Assembly (NCBI GenBank): GCA_963785755.1
Contig: CAWAXG010000039.1
Coordinates: 124,001-188,000 of the forward strand
Reading direction: 5' to 3'
Length of the DNA: 64,000 nucleotides
Origin: JACCXG01 sp963785755
GTDB lineage: Bacteria; Acidobacteriota; Vicinamibacteria; Vicinamibacterales; 2-12-FULL-66-21
The stretch's first letter is position 1. The number at the start of each line of letters is the position of its first letter. Positions 18,421 through 27,106 of this stretch are shown one piece after another. A model generated the notes under the pieces. That model was not told the DNA's origin, did no database searches, and saw only the letters and a program-made list of their open reading frames with translations. A program made the translations under genes and the position numbers.

Positions 18421-18714
18421 ACATCCTCCCTTTCCGCGTGTGCGATCGCCGACGAGCTCACAGGGCTCGCGACTTCACGAAGGCCGCGGAGCGTTCCACC
18501 CACGCACATGGGAGTCCAGGAACGCCGAGGCCGCCATGGAGAGTACCGTGCGACGCACTGCCAGGCTCGCTGGAATGCGCGGTGTCGTTTCCCTGGCGTG
18601 GCGAGATGGCGAAGTGCGCGGCAAGGACGTCGCAAACGGTTGGAACGACGGGTTATAGCACAACGGCACGGCCGCGGGATAGCGCCTGGCAGTCGGATTG
18701 CTGCATCATCCGGG
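18421..18714. other. Divergent intergenic region between the M14 peptidase and BrkB-family genes
   Basis: This 294-bp stretch holds the Shine-Dalgarno of the leftward peptidase gene (GGGAGG near 18425) and presumably both divergent promoters. GTTATAG near 18650-18657 is the most AT-rich spot and may be part of a -10 element for the rightward gene. I see no repeat, hairpin or conserved coding signal. Confidence 0.4.
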
Positions 18715-19824
18715 ATGTTGGAGCGGTTTCGCCTACCTCTCAGCTGGTCGGAACTCGTCAAGCGGACGTGGCAGGAAACGCTGGCGGATGACGTCTTCAA
18801 CCTCGCCGCGCAGCAAGCGTACTACTTCTTTTTCGCGCTTTTTCCTGCGCTGTTGGCCCTGATCTCGCTCGCCAGCTTCTTTCCCGTCGACAACCTGATT
18901 GATGAGGTTCAGGCCCTGCTGGGGCGGGTGGCACCGCCGGATGTCATCAAGATCGTCTCAGTGCAGATCGACAAGATCGCCGACGGAAACGCCGGCGGGA
19001 TTCTGACCATCGCATTCGTGTTCACGCTGTGGAGCTCGTCGAGCGCCTTGGTGTCGTTGGCGAGCACGCTGAACGCGGCCTACGACATCACCGAGAGCCG
19101 GCCGTGGTGGAAGGTCCGGCTCACGGCGATCGGCCTGACCGTCGGGCTCGCGTTCTTCATCCTGCTTTCGATGACGCTGATCATCGCGGGCCCGACGATC
19201 GCGGAGAGGATAGCCGACGCGGTCGGACTCGGGCCGGCGTTCACGATCGCGTGGAAGATCCTTCAGTGGCCGGTCGTTTTCGCGCTCATCGCGACAGCCA
19301 TGGCGCTGGTGTACTACGTCGCGCCAGACGCCGAGCAGGACTGGATCTGGATTACCCCTGGGTCCGTGCTGGCCACCTTTCTCTGGATTGTGATCTCTCT
19401 CGGATTCAAGTTCTACCTCGCGAACTTTGCCAACTACAACGAGACCTACGGCGCAATCGGCGGCGTCATGGTGCTGCTGCTCTGGTTCTACGTCTCGGGC
19501 ATCGCGTTGCTCGTGGGCGCCGAGCTCAACGCAGAGATCGAGCACGCCTCGCCGCACGGCAAGGACGTCGGTGAACGAGTGCCTGGAGAGAAGAAGAAGA
19601 TCGGCCCCGCGGCTGCGCGCGCCCATGAAGAGCGGCGGGCGAGGATCCCGATCGATCCGCCGCTCTTCCCCGACGACGTCAATTGCGACATTGATCGGGC
19701 GCGGCCGAAACCGGAGACCGTCCGCGCGAGCGACTTGTTGATTGGGGCTGCGGCATTGCTGCCGGTGGCGCTGAAGCTGAGGAAACAGCTCAAGACGAGA
19801 AGCGACGAAACACGAGCCGCGTGA
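18715..19824 (+). CDS. YihY/BrkB family inner-membrane protein
   Basis: 369 residues with about six membrane helices. The family signature appears at the start: LADDVFNLAAQQAYYFFFAL followed by FPALLALISLASFF. Later blocks are LWSSSSALVSLASTLNAAYD, WKILQWPVVFALIATAMALVYYVAPDA, and NYNETYGAIGGVMVLLLWFY near the end. The hydrophilic C-terminal tail (about residues 280-369) ends in a further short hydrophobic stretch and a basic end. ATG 18715 places the conserved core at the normal position. The same frame runs open far upstream, but that part is antisense to the M14 peptidase gene and is spurious. The family's function is not settled; early annotation as RNase BN was wrong. Confidence 0.9.
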   Translation: MLERFRLPLSWSELVKRTWQETLADDVFNLAAQQAYYFFFALFPALLALISLASFFPVDNLIDEVQALLGRVAPPDVIKIVSVQIDKIADGNAGGILTIAFVFTLWSSSSALVSLASTLNAAYDITESRPWWKVRLTAIGLTVGLAFFILLSMTLIIAGPTIAERIADAVGLGPAFTIAWKILQWPVVFALIATAMALVYYVAPDAEQDWIWITPGSVLATFLWIVISLGFKFYLANFANYNETYGAIGGVMVLLLWFYVSGIALLVGAELNAEIEHASPHGKDVGERVPGEKKKIGPAAARAHEERRARIPIDPPLFPDDVNCDIDRARPKPETVRASDLLIGAAALLPVALKLRKQLKTRSDETRAA

Positions 19825-19847
19825 GTCTCACCGAACGCGCTCGCGAC

Positions 19848-20474
19848 TCACTTACTGCCCGACGGCTTCCGTCCCTCTGATTCGCGTCGATCCGGCTCGG
19901 GCTTGGGGTTGTCAGGCTTCCAGCCGTCCGGCTTCCAGGCATCCGGCCGCAGCTTCCCGCCAAAACCCCAATAGACTGGCTCCGCCTTCGGAACCCGTGG
20001 CCGTTCGGGCGGCGGACCGGTTTGGAACGGGACGTAGGTCGATTCAATCGGGACGCGATTCACGTCCACAGCACGATGTCGGCGGAAACGCGTGTCAACG
20101 GGGATGTAGATCGGGACGGGGACCATCACCTCACGCACCCGCGGTTCCTCCCGGTGCTCGATCACGACGACCTGTGGCGCGGGTGCACTTTCCTCGACGA
20201 CCGGCGGTGCAAGCGGCTCCGGCACCGCAACCGGCCGCTCGCGCCCGCTGCGCACCAGCGCGACGATGACCTTTTCGGGGACCCCGGCTGCCTTCAGCGA
20301 TTTCAGGGTGTCGGTGTCGATACCATAGATGCCCCGATCGACTTCGATGAGGGCGATCAACACGTCTTCACCCAGCCCCGCGCGGGACAACTCGATGATG
20401 TCCCGGATGGTCAGCGCCTCGGCCCGGGGAGCGAGTCCCAGGATCGCAATCGCTATCAGCGCAAAACGACGCAT
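19848..20474 (-). CDS. Exported protein of unknown function with a helical repeat-like domain and Pro-rich tail
   Basis: 208 residues. ATG 20474 follows a strong GGGGAGG ribosome binding site and opens a signal peptide (MRRFALIAIAILGLAPRAEA). A small helical domain follows (LTIRDIIELSRAGLGEDVLI then ALIEVDRGIYGIDTDTLKSL, KAAGVPEKVIVALV), a pattern common in acidobacterial exported proteins without assigned function. The rest is Pro-rich, with a PVPIYIPVD segment, and ends in a short degenerate tandem repeat based on WKPDGWKPDNPKPEP. It is probably a periplasmic or envelope protein. A longer upstream frame to 20687 is not supported. I do not recognise a specific family. Confidence 0.75.
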   Translation of the reverse strand: MRRFALIAIAILGLAPRAEALTIRDIIELSRAGLGEDVLIALIEVDRGIYGIDTDTLKSLKAAGVPEKVIVALVRSGRERPVAVPEPLAPPVVEESAPAPQVVVIEHREEPRVREVMVPVPIYIPVDTRFRRHRAVDVNRVPIESTYVPFQTGPPPERPRVPKAEPVYWGFGGKLRPDAWKPDGWKPDNPKPEPDRRESEGRKPSGSK

Positions 20475-20722
20475 GCTTGAGCCTCCCCGATGACCCGACA
20501 CCCGATAGACCCTGCAACCCGGATTCCGGTTGGGAAACCCCAGGTTTTGCTGGATTTCTGAGCAAAGCCCTGCGTCGCGGGGTCCTGTCTGGAGGACAAT
20601 AGCTGTCCCCCGTGGCTGTCTCAGCGAACCGCCGGGATGGAAAATCTGCTTGATTTTACGCCGTTTTCCCGCGAGGCTGTGGGGCACGCGTATTGCTCAA
20701 CCAGAAACATCCAGGAGCAAGG
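20475..20722. promoter_or_regulatory. Divergent intergenic region with several nested hairpins
   Basis: This 248-bp region between two divergent exported-protein genes is rich in inverted repeats on the plus strand. Examples are CCAG-N6-CTGG near 20541, and a nested structure CGGGG/CCCCG enclosing GTCCT-N6-AGGAC around 20578-20612. An AT-rich stretch near 20640-20660 may hold the rightward promoter. It could be a structured 5' leader RNA, but I cannot assign it to a known riboswitch class. Confidence 0.3.
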
Positions 20723-21742
20723 ATGTTTTCCAAACCTTTCGCCGTCGTCGCGCTCGCCATCGCGTGTGTCACAGCCGCGGCCGGCGGAGCCTACGTCGCG
20801 ATCAGGCAGAATCACGAACCAGCCCGGGTTGCGGCGGCAGCCACCGGATCCGTCGAGCAATCGCAGCCCGCCAGCCCGGCAGTACCGGAAACGGAGGCCA
20901 TCGTGGCGCCGACTGCCCAGCTGGCGGTTGAGCAGCCACGGTCCGCCACGCCGGTCGCGGCATCCAATCGGCCGGATACAGCCGCTGATCCCCAGAGCTT
21001 AACGCCCCGCGCCAGTCGGACCCAGAGCCGTTCCGCGCAGCCCGCGATCTCAACCCGATCCGCGCCCGCGGCCGCCACTCAACCGGACACCACGGTTGCC
21101 GCGACGCCGCCGCGCACGGACACACCGGTTGCGACGCGCACGGACCCGGGCACGACAACGCCTCCGGTTGAAGCACCGAGAGCGGAGACCCCGCCGTCGC
21201 CGCCGCCGCCCGTGTTCGAGGACCTCAGCGTGCCGTCGGCTGCGGTGGTCGGACTTCAGATCGAGAGCGCGGTCTCGACTGAACGCGCGCGCGTGGAAGA
21301 TCGGGTCGAGGCACGCGTCACGCGCGATCTCGCCGTTGACGGGCGGACCGCGATTCCCGCCGGCACCCGGGTAGTCGGCTCGGTGACGCTGGTCGAACAG
21401 GGCGGCAAGATGCGCGAGCGCGCGCGCCTCGGCGTCCGGTTCCACACGCTCGTGTTCGCGGACGGCACGGAGCTTCCGTTTCGGACCGATCCGATCCTCC
21501 GCGAAGGGGAATCGCCGAGCGGCGAAAGCACGCGCAAGATTGGCGGCGCCGCCGCCGGCGGCGCAATCATCGGCGCAATCATCGGCGGCAAGAAAGGCGC
21601 GATCGTCGGCGGCGCGACCGGCGCGGCTGGCGGAACCGCAGTCGTCATGGCCGGTGATCGCAACGCCGCCACGCTTCCGGTCGGCGCCGTCGTCACCGTC
21701 CGGTTGGCGGCTCCGCTGACGGTATCCGTCGAGAAGCGCTGA
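20723..21742 (+). CDS. Exported protein with Pro/Thr-rich linker and C-terminal glycine zipper
   Basis: 339 residues. ATG 20723, with AGGAGC 8 nt upstream, opens an N-terminal hydrophobic anchor or signal (MFSKPFAVVALAIACVTAAA). Residues about 30-165 are a low-complexity Pro/Ala/Thr/Arg linker. A folded domain follows (VPSAAVVGLQIESAVSTERA, RTAIPAGTRVVGSVTLVEQG), reminiscent of TrbI/VirB10- or conjugal-type beta domains in which polar strands precede a hydrophobic segment. It then has a clear glycine zipper (AAAGGAIIGAIIGGKKGAIV then GGATGAAGG), typical of outer-membrane-associated proteins. Function unknown; envelope location inferred. Confidence 0.75.
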   Translation: MFSKPFAVVALAIACVTAAAGGAYVAIRQNHEPARVAAAATGSVEQSQPASPAVPETEAIVAPTAQLAVEQPRSATPVAASNRPDTAADPQSLTPRASRTQSRSAQPAISTRSAPAAATQPDTTVAATPPRTDTPVATRTDPGTTTPPVEAPRAETPPSPPPPVFEDLSVPSAAVVGLQIESAVSTERARVEDRVEARVTRDLAVDGRTAIPAGTRVVGSVTLVEQGGKMRERARLGVRFHTLVFADGTELPFRTDPILREGESPSGESTRKIGGAAAGGAIIGAIIGGKKGAIVGGATGAAGGTAVVMAGDRNAATLPVGAVVTVRLAAPLTVSVEKR

Positions 21743-21793
21743 GCACCATCGGTTCGCGATCATCCAGGCAGGGGCGCCCGCTCGCGCTCCTGC

Positions 21794-21799
21794 TAAGAT
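21794..21799 (+). promoter_or_regulatory. -10-like box (TAAGAT) 7 nt before a short leader frame
   Basis: TAAGAT is followed by 7 nt and ATG 21807, which starts a 36-codon frame leading into the decarboxylase gene. It fits the leaderless pattern of the window. Confidence 0.4.
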
Positions 21800-21806
21800 G
21801 CGCGAC

Positions 21807-21917
21807 ATGCTCCCCTCCCCTCCTCCCCAGGCCTTCCCTCCACTGAACATCGGATTCGCGTCGCGCGCTCGCGCGACCGCGCATCGCGGCTGCAATCTGC
21901 GGCGCCGGCGACAATGA
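21807..21917 (+). CDS. Putative 36-residue leader ORF overlapping the decarboxylase start
   Basis: ATG 21807 starts a Pro-rich then Arg-rich frame (MLPSPPPQAFPPLNIG at the start, RRRRQ at the end). Its TGA overlaps the decarboxylase ATG as ATGA, allowing translational coupling. The -10-like TAAGAT is 7 nt upstream. The peptide has no homology I recognise and could simply be 5' untranslated sequence; the support is positional only. Confidence 0.3.
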   Translation: MLPSPPPQAFPPLNIGFASRARATAHRGCNLRRRRQ

Positions 21918-23339
21918 GCTCCCTCGGCGACATGGATCCGGAAGCCTTCCGGAAGGAGGCTCACCGGATTGCCGACTGGATCGCGGACTACTTCGCCGCA
22001 CCCGAGCGCTACCCCGTGTTGTCGCGGGTCCGGCCCGGAGAGATCCGGGAGGCGCTGCCGGCGTCGGCTCCCGAGTCGAGCGAGCCATTCGAGCAGAATC
22101 TTCGCCGACTTCGAGCGCATCCTGCTGCCGGGCATCACACACTGGAATCATCCAGGGTTCTTCGCGTATTTCGCGATCTCCGGGAGCGCACCTGGAGTTC
22201 TCGCGGAGTTCCTCTCCGCGGCGCTGAACGTCCAGGCGATGTTGTGGCGCACATCGCCGGCAGCGACCGAGCTCGAGGAGGTCACGCTCGCGTGGCTGCG
22301 ACGGCTCATCGGACTGCCCGATCCGTTCGAGGGTGTGATTTACGACACCGCCTCGATCTCGACCCTCCACGCGCTTGCCGCCGCACGCGAGCATGCGGTG
22401 ACTGACGTCCGCGGACGCGGGCTCGCGGGCAGATTCGATCTGGCGCCGCTTCGCGTCTACTGCTCGGAACACGCGCACTCGTCAGTCGACAAGGCCGTGA
22501 TCCTGCTCGGTCTCGGCCACGAGTCACTTCGTCGCATCGAAGCCGATGAACAGTTCCGGATGCGTCCGGACGCGCTCGCCGACGCGATCGACGCCGACAC
22601 ACGCGCCGGGGCGCTGCCGATCGCCGTCATTGCCACGGTCGGCACGACCTCGACGACGAGCGTCGATCCGGTTGGCGCGATAGCCACCATCTGTCAGCGC
22701 GAGAGTCTCTGGCTTCATGTCGATGCGGCGTACGCCGGCGTCGCGGCGATGATTCCCGAGCACAGCTGGATCCTGCGCGATGCCGCCGCGGCGGACTCGG
22801 TCGTGATCAATCCACATAAGTGGCTGTTCACGCCGTTCGACCTGAGCGTGTTGTATTGCCGTCGCATGGACACGCTGCGGGCCGCATTCTCGCTGACTCC
22901 CGAATATCTGAAGACCGCCGAAGCCGAGACCGTCAGGAACCTGATGGACACGGGCATCCAGCTCGGACGGCGATTCCGGTCGTTGAAGTTGTGGATGGTG
23001 CTTCGTCATTTTGGCGCCGCCGGGATCCGGGAGCGGCTCGCCGAACACATGCGGCTGGCGCAGCTGTTCGCGCGATGGATCGACGAGGACCAGCACTTCG
23101 AGCGCGCCGCGCCTGTGCCATTCAGCGTCGTCTGTTTTCGGGCGCGCGGGACCGACGAGCTGAATAGCTCGCTCCTCGAGCGTCTGAATGCCTCGGGAGA
23201 GGTGTTTCTTTCCCAAACCCGGCTGCATGGCCAGTTCACGTTGCGGCTGGCGATCGGCAATCTCCACACGACCGAACAACACGTCGCGCGGGCATGGACC
23301 CTGGTGAAGCAGCTCGCGGCAGAGCTAAGAGCCTCCTGA
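21914..23339 (+). CDS. Pyridoxal-phosphate-dependent aromatic amino-acid decarboxylase (one apparent frameshift)
   Basis: A group II decarboxylase of the aromatic L-amino-acid/tyrosine decarboxylase type. The first about 61 residues (EAHRIADWIADYFAAPERYP) are in one frame. From IFADFERILLPGITHWNHPG onward the protein continues in the next frame. Deleting one A of AA at 22097-22098 gives a continuous 474-residue protein reading EPFEQIFADFERI. Key motifs are intact: AMLWRTSPAATELEEV, DAAYAGVAA with the PLP-contacting Asp, and INPHKWL with the Schiff-base Lys. The enzyme would turn an aromatic amino acid into its amine. The frameshift is more likely a sequence error than inactivation. Confidence 0.85.
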
Positions 23340-23453
23340 GGGGGACCGGGGCACGCCGCTTGCAGCGGAACGCCGCATCATCACGGCCGATCGGTCCAAA
23401 ACTGGCCGAGTCGGCCACGAATTGCGGGGGACCGCAAGGAGAAGCGAGGGAAT

Positions 23454-24083
23454 ATGTCTCTGCGCAAGCTGGCCATCACATCAGCTCTGGCTGCCATCAT
23501 CGTCGCCGGCGCGCCGTCCAGGGCGTCCGCAGACTGGCTGTTCACGCCGTACATCGGCTGGAACTGGGGAGGGAGTGCCAGATTTACGGATTTCGCAGGC
23601 GATTTCGAGGATGAGTTCGAGCGCCGGGCGAGCTTTGGCGGGTCGGTGTCCTGGATGGGCGCCGGCGTGATCGGCTTCGAAGTCGATTTCGGTTATACCC
23701 CGAACTTCTTCGAGGAGACCACGGGCGACGCTGACTTCGACTGGGGCGACAGCAACGTCACCACATTGATGGGGAACCTGAAGCTCGGCATCCCGATCGG
23801 CGGGCAGACCGGCGGCGGCGTCCGTCCATACGCATCGGGCGGCCTAGGTTTAATCAAGACCCGCATCGACGGCCCGGAAGATCTGTTCGAGGTGGACAGC
23901 ACCGACTGGGGCTTTAATGTGGGCGGCGGCATCGCGGCCTTCTTCACCGACCGGGTCGGTCTGCAGGGCGACGTGAGGTACTTCCGATCGATGCGGGACA
24001 ACGAACCGGACGACGAGCTGGACGTGGCGCTGGGAGCGTTCAACTTCTGGCGCGGGACCGTCGGCGTCGTGTTCCGCTTCTGA
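23454..24083 (+). CDS. Outer-membrane beta-barrel protein (OmpA-like/porin-fold)
   Basis: 209 residues with a signal peptide (MSLRKLAITSALAAIIVAGA, cleavage near ASA) and a clear ribosome binding site (GGAGAAGCGAGGG). The mature part alternates polar and aromatic/hydrophobic residues as in small outer-membrane barrels (WLFTPYIGWNWGGSARF, GVIGFEVDFGYTPNFF, FGGSVSWMGAG). It ends in Phe (RGTVGVVFRF), the usual recognition signal for BAM-mediated insertion. It resembles the OmpW/outer-membrane protein beta-barrel family. Pore or adhesion role cannot be decided. A strong intrinsic terminator follows directly. Confidence 0.85.
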   Translation: MSLRKLAITSALAAIIVAGAPSRASADWLFTPYIGWNWGGSARFTDFAGDFEDEFERRASFGGSVSWMGAGVIGFEVDFGYTPNFFEETTGDADFDWGDSNVTTLMGNLKLGIPIGGQTGGGVRPYASGGLGLIKTRIDGPEDLFEVDSTDWGFNVGGGIAAFFTDRVGLQGDVRYFRSMRDNEPDDELDVALGAFNFWRGTVGVVFRF

Positions 24084-24100
24084 TCCGAACTTCCTGTCAC

Positions 24101-24155
24101 TCGACCGCGCGCCTCGGGGTTCTGCCCGATGGCGCGCGGTCGGCTTTCTATTGTT
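24101..24155 (+). terminator. Intrinsic terminator after the barrel gene
   Basis: A perfect 11-bp stem GACCGCGCGCC (24103-24113) / GGCGCGCGGTC (24131-24141) is extended inside by CGGG/CCCG. It is followed by the T-rich CTTTCTATTGTT. It lies 17-20 bp after the barrel stop codon and overlaps the 3' end of the convergent sixA-like gene, so it may serve both directions. Confidence 0.8.
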
Positions 24156-24591
24156 CCCTCCACACCTCACGCCACAAGTCTCCTCGCTGTTCCAGGGCAA
24201 CGAGCCCATGCTGCGGAAACTCGAGCCGCGGCTGATCCGATTCGTCACCGACGAGCGACCGATAGAGCCGGGCCATGTGAGGCATGTGCCCGGCGAGAAC
24301 GATGTGCCGCGGATCCTGATCGATGATGTCCTTGATCCATTGGGGCGGATCGTCCGGCTGAAGTCCGCGAACGGCAGCGAACTCCGCGAGCGGATTGCAC
24401 GCTCGCCAGAGAGGCTCAGCGGTCTGCCGTGCGCGGAGCTTGCCGCTGTGCCAGATGGCGTCGGGTTTGACGCCGCGGGCACGAGCCCGCACCGCCAGCT
24501 GCTCCGCATGCGCGCGGCCGGCCGTCGACAGCGGCCGCTGCGAGTCGGTCAGCGCGTCGACGGCATCAGCGTGGTGGAGCAGGAACAGCAC
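24148..24591 (-). CDS. SixA-like phosphohistidine phosphatase (histidine phosphatase superfamily)
   Basis: 147 residues, GTG start. The N-terminal catalytic block reads LFLLHHADAVDALTDSQRPL: the catalytic His is kept, but the Arg of the classical RHG motif is replaced by His. Supporting motifs are LSTAGRAHAEQLAVRA, the SGKLRARQTAEPL block with the phosphate-binding Arg, and the second active-site His in VLAGHMPHMARL. Short length matches SixA, which removes phosphate from His-containing phosphotransfer domains. It begins 3 nt after argH and probably belongs to the argR-argG-argH transcript. A link to arginine metabolism is not established. Confidence 0.85.
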   Translation of the reverse strand: MLFLLHHADAVDALTDSQRPLSTAGRAHAEQLAVRARARGVKPDAIWHSGKLRARQTAEPLWRACNPLAEFAAVRGLQPDDPPQWIKDIIDQDPRHIVLAGHMPHMARLYRSLVGDESDQPRLEFPQHGLVALEQRGDLWREVWREQ

Positions 24592-24594
24592 GAC

Positions 24595-25986
24595 TCACCG
24601 ATCGAGCGACGCGATCCAGTCGCGGAACTGCGCGAGCGACGCCTGCACGGCTTCGGGCTGCGTGGACTGCGGGGTCCGCTTGCGTTCGACCGACGCTTCC
24701 GGGGTGATCACGCGGCGCACGTCCGCGTCGAACAAGGGGGAGTTTGCACGCCACTCGTCGAGCGAGAGCGACTCGAACGAGCGCCGCTCGCGGACGAGAC
24801 GGCGGACGAGCGCTCCCACGATTTCGTGCGCATCGCGGAACGGCACGCCTTTTCCGACGAGATAGTCCGCGACGTCGGTGGCGAGCAGCAGCCCGGACGC
24901 CGCGTCGCGGGCGACATCGGCGTTGAGCGTCAGGCCCGCGATCACGGCTGCCGCTGCGTCGAGCGAGCCACCCAGCGTGTCCTCGGTCTCGAAGACTGCT
25001 TCCTTGTCCTCTTGAAGGTCCTTGCTGTATCCGATCGGCAGGCTCTTCATCGTCGCGAGCCATCCCGTGAGGCGGCCGATCACGCGGCCCGCCTTGCCCC
25101 GAACGAGCTCCAGCGGATCCGGGTTCTTCTTCTGCGGCATCAGGCTGCTTCCCGTCGCCGCCGTGTCCGCGAGCTCGAAGAAGGCGAACTCCTCCGAGGT
25201 GAACAGAATGAAGTCTTCGGCCATCCGGCTGATGTGGACCATCGTCAACGCCGCTGCGTGCAGGAACGACGACACGAAGTCCCGTTCTCCGGTTGCGTCG
25301 ACGCTGTTCGCGACGATCCGTGAGAATCCAAGCGTCGAGGCGAGCGCGTGCACGTCGACCGCGTAAGCGGTGCCGGCGATCGCACCGGATCCGAGAGGCA
25401 GTTCGTCGATCTCATTCAACAGGAAGGCGAACCGCGCATGGTCCCGCTTGAGGGCGGCGGTGTGCGCCAGGAAGAAGTGGGCGACGAGGATCGGCTGCGC
25501 TCGACGGAGGTGCGTGTACGAGGGCATCAGCGCGCCGCCCGAGGCCGACGCCTGATCGACGAGCACCGTGGCGAGGGCGGCGATCTTCTGCTGAAGAATC
25601 GGGACTCGTCGTTTCAGGTAGAGGCGAAGGTCGAGCGCGACCTGTTCGTTTCTCGATCGTCCGGTATGAAGCCGTCGCCCGGCGTCCCCGACGCGCGACA
25701 CCAGCTCACGCTCGACGAACGAGTGCACGTCCTCGTCTTCCCGCGCGGCGGCGGAATCGAAGAACGAGTGGTCGCGCCCCTGTTCGAGGATCTGCTCGAG
25801 CGCGCTGCGGATGGCCTGGGCTTCAGCGTCTGAAAGGATCCCGGCGGCCCTGATCGCTTCAGCCCAGGCGAGACTGCCCGTCACGTCGTCCTCGAAGAGC
25901 CGGCGATCGAACCGGAAGGACGCGCCGAACTCGAACAACGCGGCGTCCGGAGCACCTTCGAATCGTCCCGACCAGAGATGAGCCAT
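24595..25986 (-). CDS. argH: Argininosuccinate lyase
   Basis: 463 residues, the normal length for ArgH, which splits argininosuccinate into arginine and fumarate in the cytoplasm. Motifs are LWSGRFEGAPDAALFEFGAS at the N-terminus, HTGRSRNEQVALDLRLYLK, MPSYTHLRRAQPI with the catalytic His, and the fumarase-superfamily signature TGSSLMPQKKNPDPLELVRG with the mobile loop serine. The ATG overlaps the argG stop as TGATG on the minus strand, so translation is coupled. The same frame continues through the first part of argG only because of the argG frameshift; this is not a natural ArgG-ArgH fusion. Confidence 0.96.
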   Translation of the reverse strand: MAHLWSGRFEGAPDAALFEFGASFRFDRRLFEDDVTGSLAWAEAIRAAGILSDAEAQAIRSALEQILEQGRDHSFFDSAAAREDEDVHSFVERELVSRVGDAGRRLHTGRSRNEQVALDLRLYLKRRVPILQQKIAALATVLVDQASASGGALMPSYTHLRRAQPILVAHFFLAHTAALKRDHARFAFLLNEIDELPLGSGAIAGTAYAVDVHALASTLGFSRIVANSVDATGERDFVSSFLHAAALTMVHISRMAEDFILFTSEEFAFFELADTAATGSSLMPQKKNPDPLELVRGKAGRVIGRLTGWLATMKSLPIGYSKDLQEDKEAVFETEDTLGGSLDAAAAVIAGLTLNADVARDAASGLLLATDVADYLVGKGVPFRDAHEIVGALVRRLVRERRSFESLSLDEWRANSPLFDADVRRVITPEASVERKRTPQSTQPEAVQASLAQFRDWIASLDR

Positions 25987-27105
25987 CAGACGGCCTGCGG
26001 ATCCGCCGCGGAAATCGTGGCGTCGGCCGGAGCCGCCCAGAACGGCGACTTCCGGCCGACAATCCGGCAATCCCCCTTGAACAGCTTGAGTCGAACCGAT
26101 CCTGTGACCCGAGGCTGCACTGCGGCGACGAACGCATCGATCGTCTGACGCGTGTGCGAGAACCACAGGCCGCTGTAGACCAGGTCGGCGTAGATTCTGC
26201 TCAGATCGTGCTTGACTCGTTCGAGCTCGCGGGGGATGACGAGCTTTTCCAGTTCCTTGTGAGCGGTGTGCAGCACGACCGCAGCCGGCGCCTCGTAGAC
26301 CTCGCGCGACTTGATGCCCGCCAGCCTGTTCTCCACGACGTCGATGCGTCCGACGCCGTGCGCGCCCGCGATGATCTCGAGGCTCTCGATCAGCTCGAGC
26401 AACGACATCTCCACACCATTGGCCCGAACCGGCACGCCCGATTCGAAGGTGAGCTCCACGTAGGCTGGTTCGTCCGGGCAATCCTGTGGCGACCGGGTGA
26501 GGGTGTAGATCTCCTCCGGCGGCTCCACCCATGCGTCTTCGAGAACGCCGGCCGCGATGGCCCGACCCCACAGATTCGTGTCGATGCTGTACGGACTCGA
26601 GGTCGAGTCGGGAACCGGCACGCTCCGGCGCCGCGCGAACTCGAGCTTGTCCTCGCGCGACATTCCCGATGTTTGCGCCGCAGCGATGATCGGTATGGCG
26701 GGATTCAACGCCCGGATGGCGGCTTCCAGGCGGACCTGGTCGTTGTGCTGTCCGGTACAGCCGTGCGCGATGGCGTCCGCCCCCTCCATTCGCGCGATTT
26801 CGACCAGCCGCTTCGCGATGAGCGGTCTGGCCAGCGCTGTCGCCAGCGGATACCGATCCTCGGTACACCGCGCCCGCCTGGAGCGCCGGCAGGATGTATT
26901 CGCGACCGAATTCCTCGCGAGCGTCAAGGACGTGCGCGCGCACTGCGCCGATGGCCAGCGCCCGTTCGTGAATCGCCGCGAGCTCACGCCCCTGGCCAAG
27001 GTCGACGGTGACGGCGATCACTTCCGCGTCGTGCTGCTCACGCAGCCAGGGGATGGCGACCGACGTGTCGAGGCCACCCGAGTAGGCGAGAAGGATTCTT
27101 TTCAT
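25986..27105 (-). CDS. argG: Argininosuccinate synthase (one apparent frameshift)
   Basis: ArgG ligates citrulline and aspartate with ATP. The protein begins MKRILLAYSGGLDTSVAIPW, the N-type ATP pyrophosphatase P-loop. It changes frame after LPALQAGAVY and resumes with EDRYPLATALARPLIAKRLV. Removing one G of GG at 26862-26863 restores a continuous 372-residue protein. Further motifs are HGCTGQHNDQVRLEAAIRAL, where the usual Lys-Gly is Gln-His, and SSPYSIDTNLWGRAIAAGVL and WVEPPEEIYTLT. The enzyme is needed for arginine synthesis and its neighbours are intact, so the frameshift is probably a sequence error. It lies between argR and argH. Confidence 0.92.
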
Positions 27106-27106
27106 G

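Noticed and set aside
16666..18714. A long open frame running into the BrkB-family gene from the left
   Set aside because: It is antisense to the M14 peptidase gene, whose protein has clear motifs, and the upstream part has arginine-rich composition typical of GC-rich shadow frames.
20578..20612. A c-di-GMP (GEMM) riboswitch upstream of the glycine-zipper protein
   Set aside because: One hairpin resembles part of the element, but the conserved core and second stem could not be matched by eye.
22085..22110. Programmed frameshifting in the decarboxylase gene
   Set aside because: There is no slippery heptamer or downstream pseudoknot evident, and the extra base matches the homopolymer insertion pattern at nine other places.
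24595..27105. A single 844-codon frame suggesting an ArgG-ArgH fusion
   Set aside because: The middle part has no similarity to either enzyme, while the true ArgG sequence continues in another frame. One extra G at 26862-26863 explains it.
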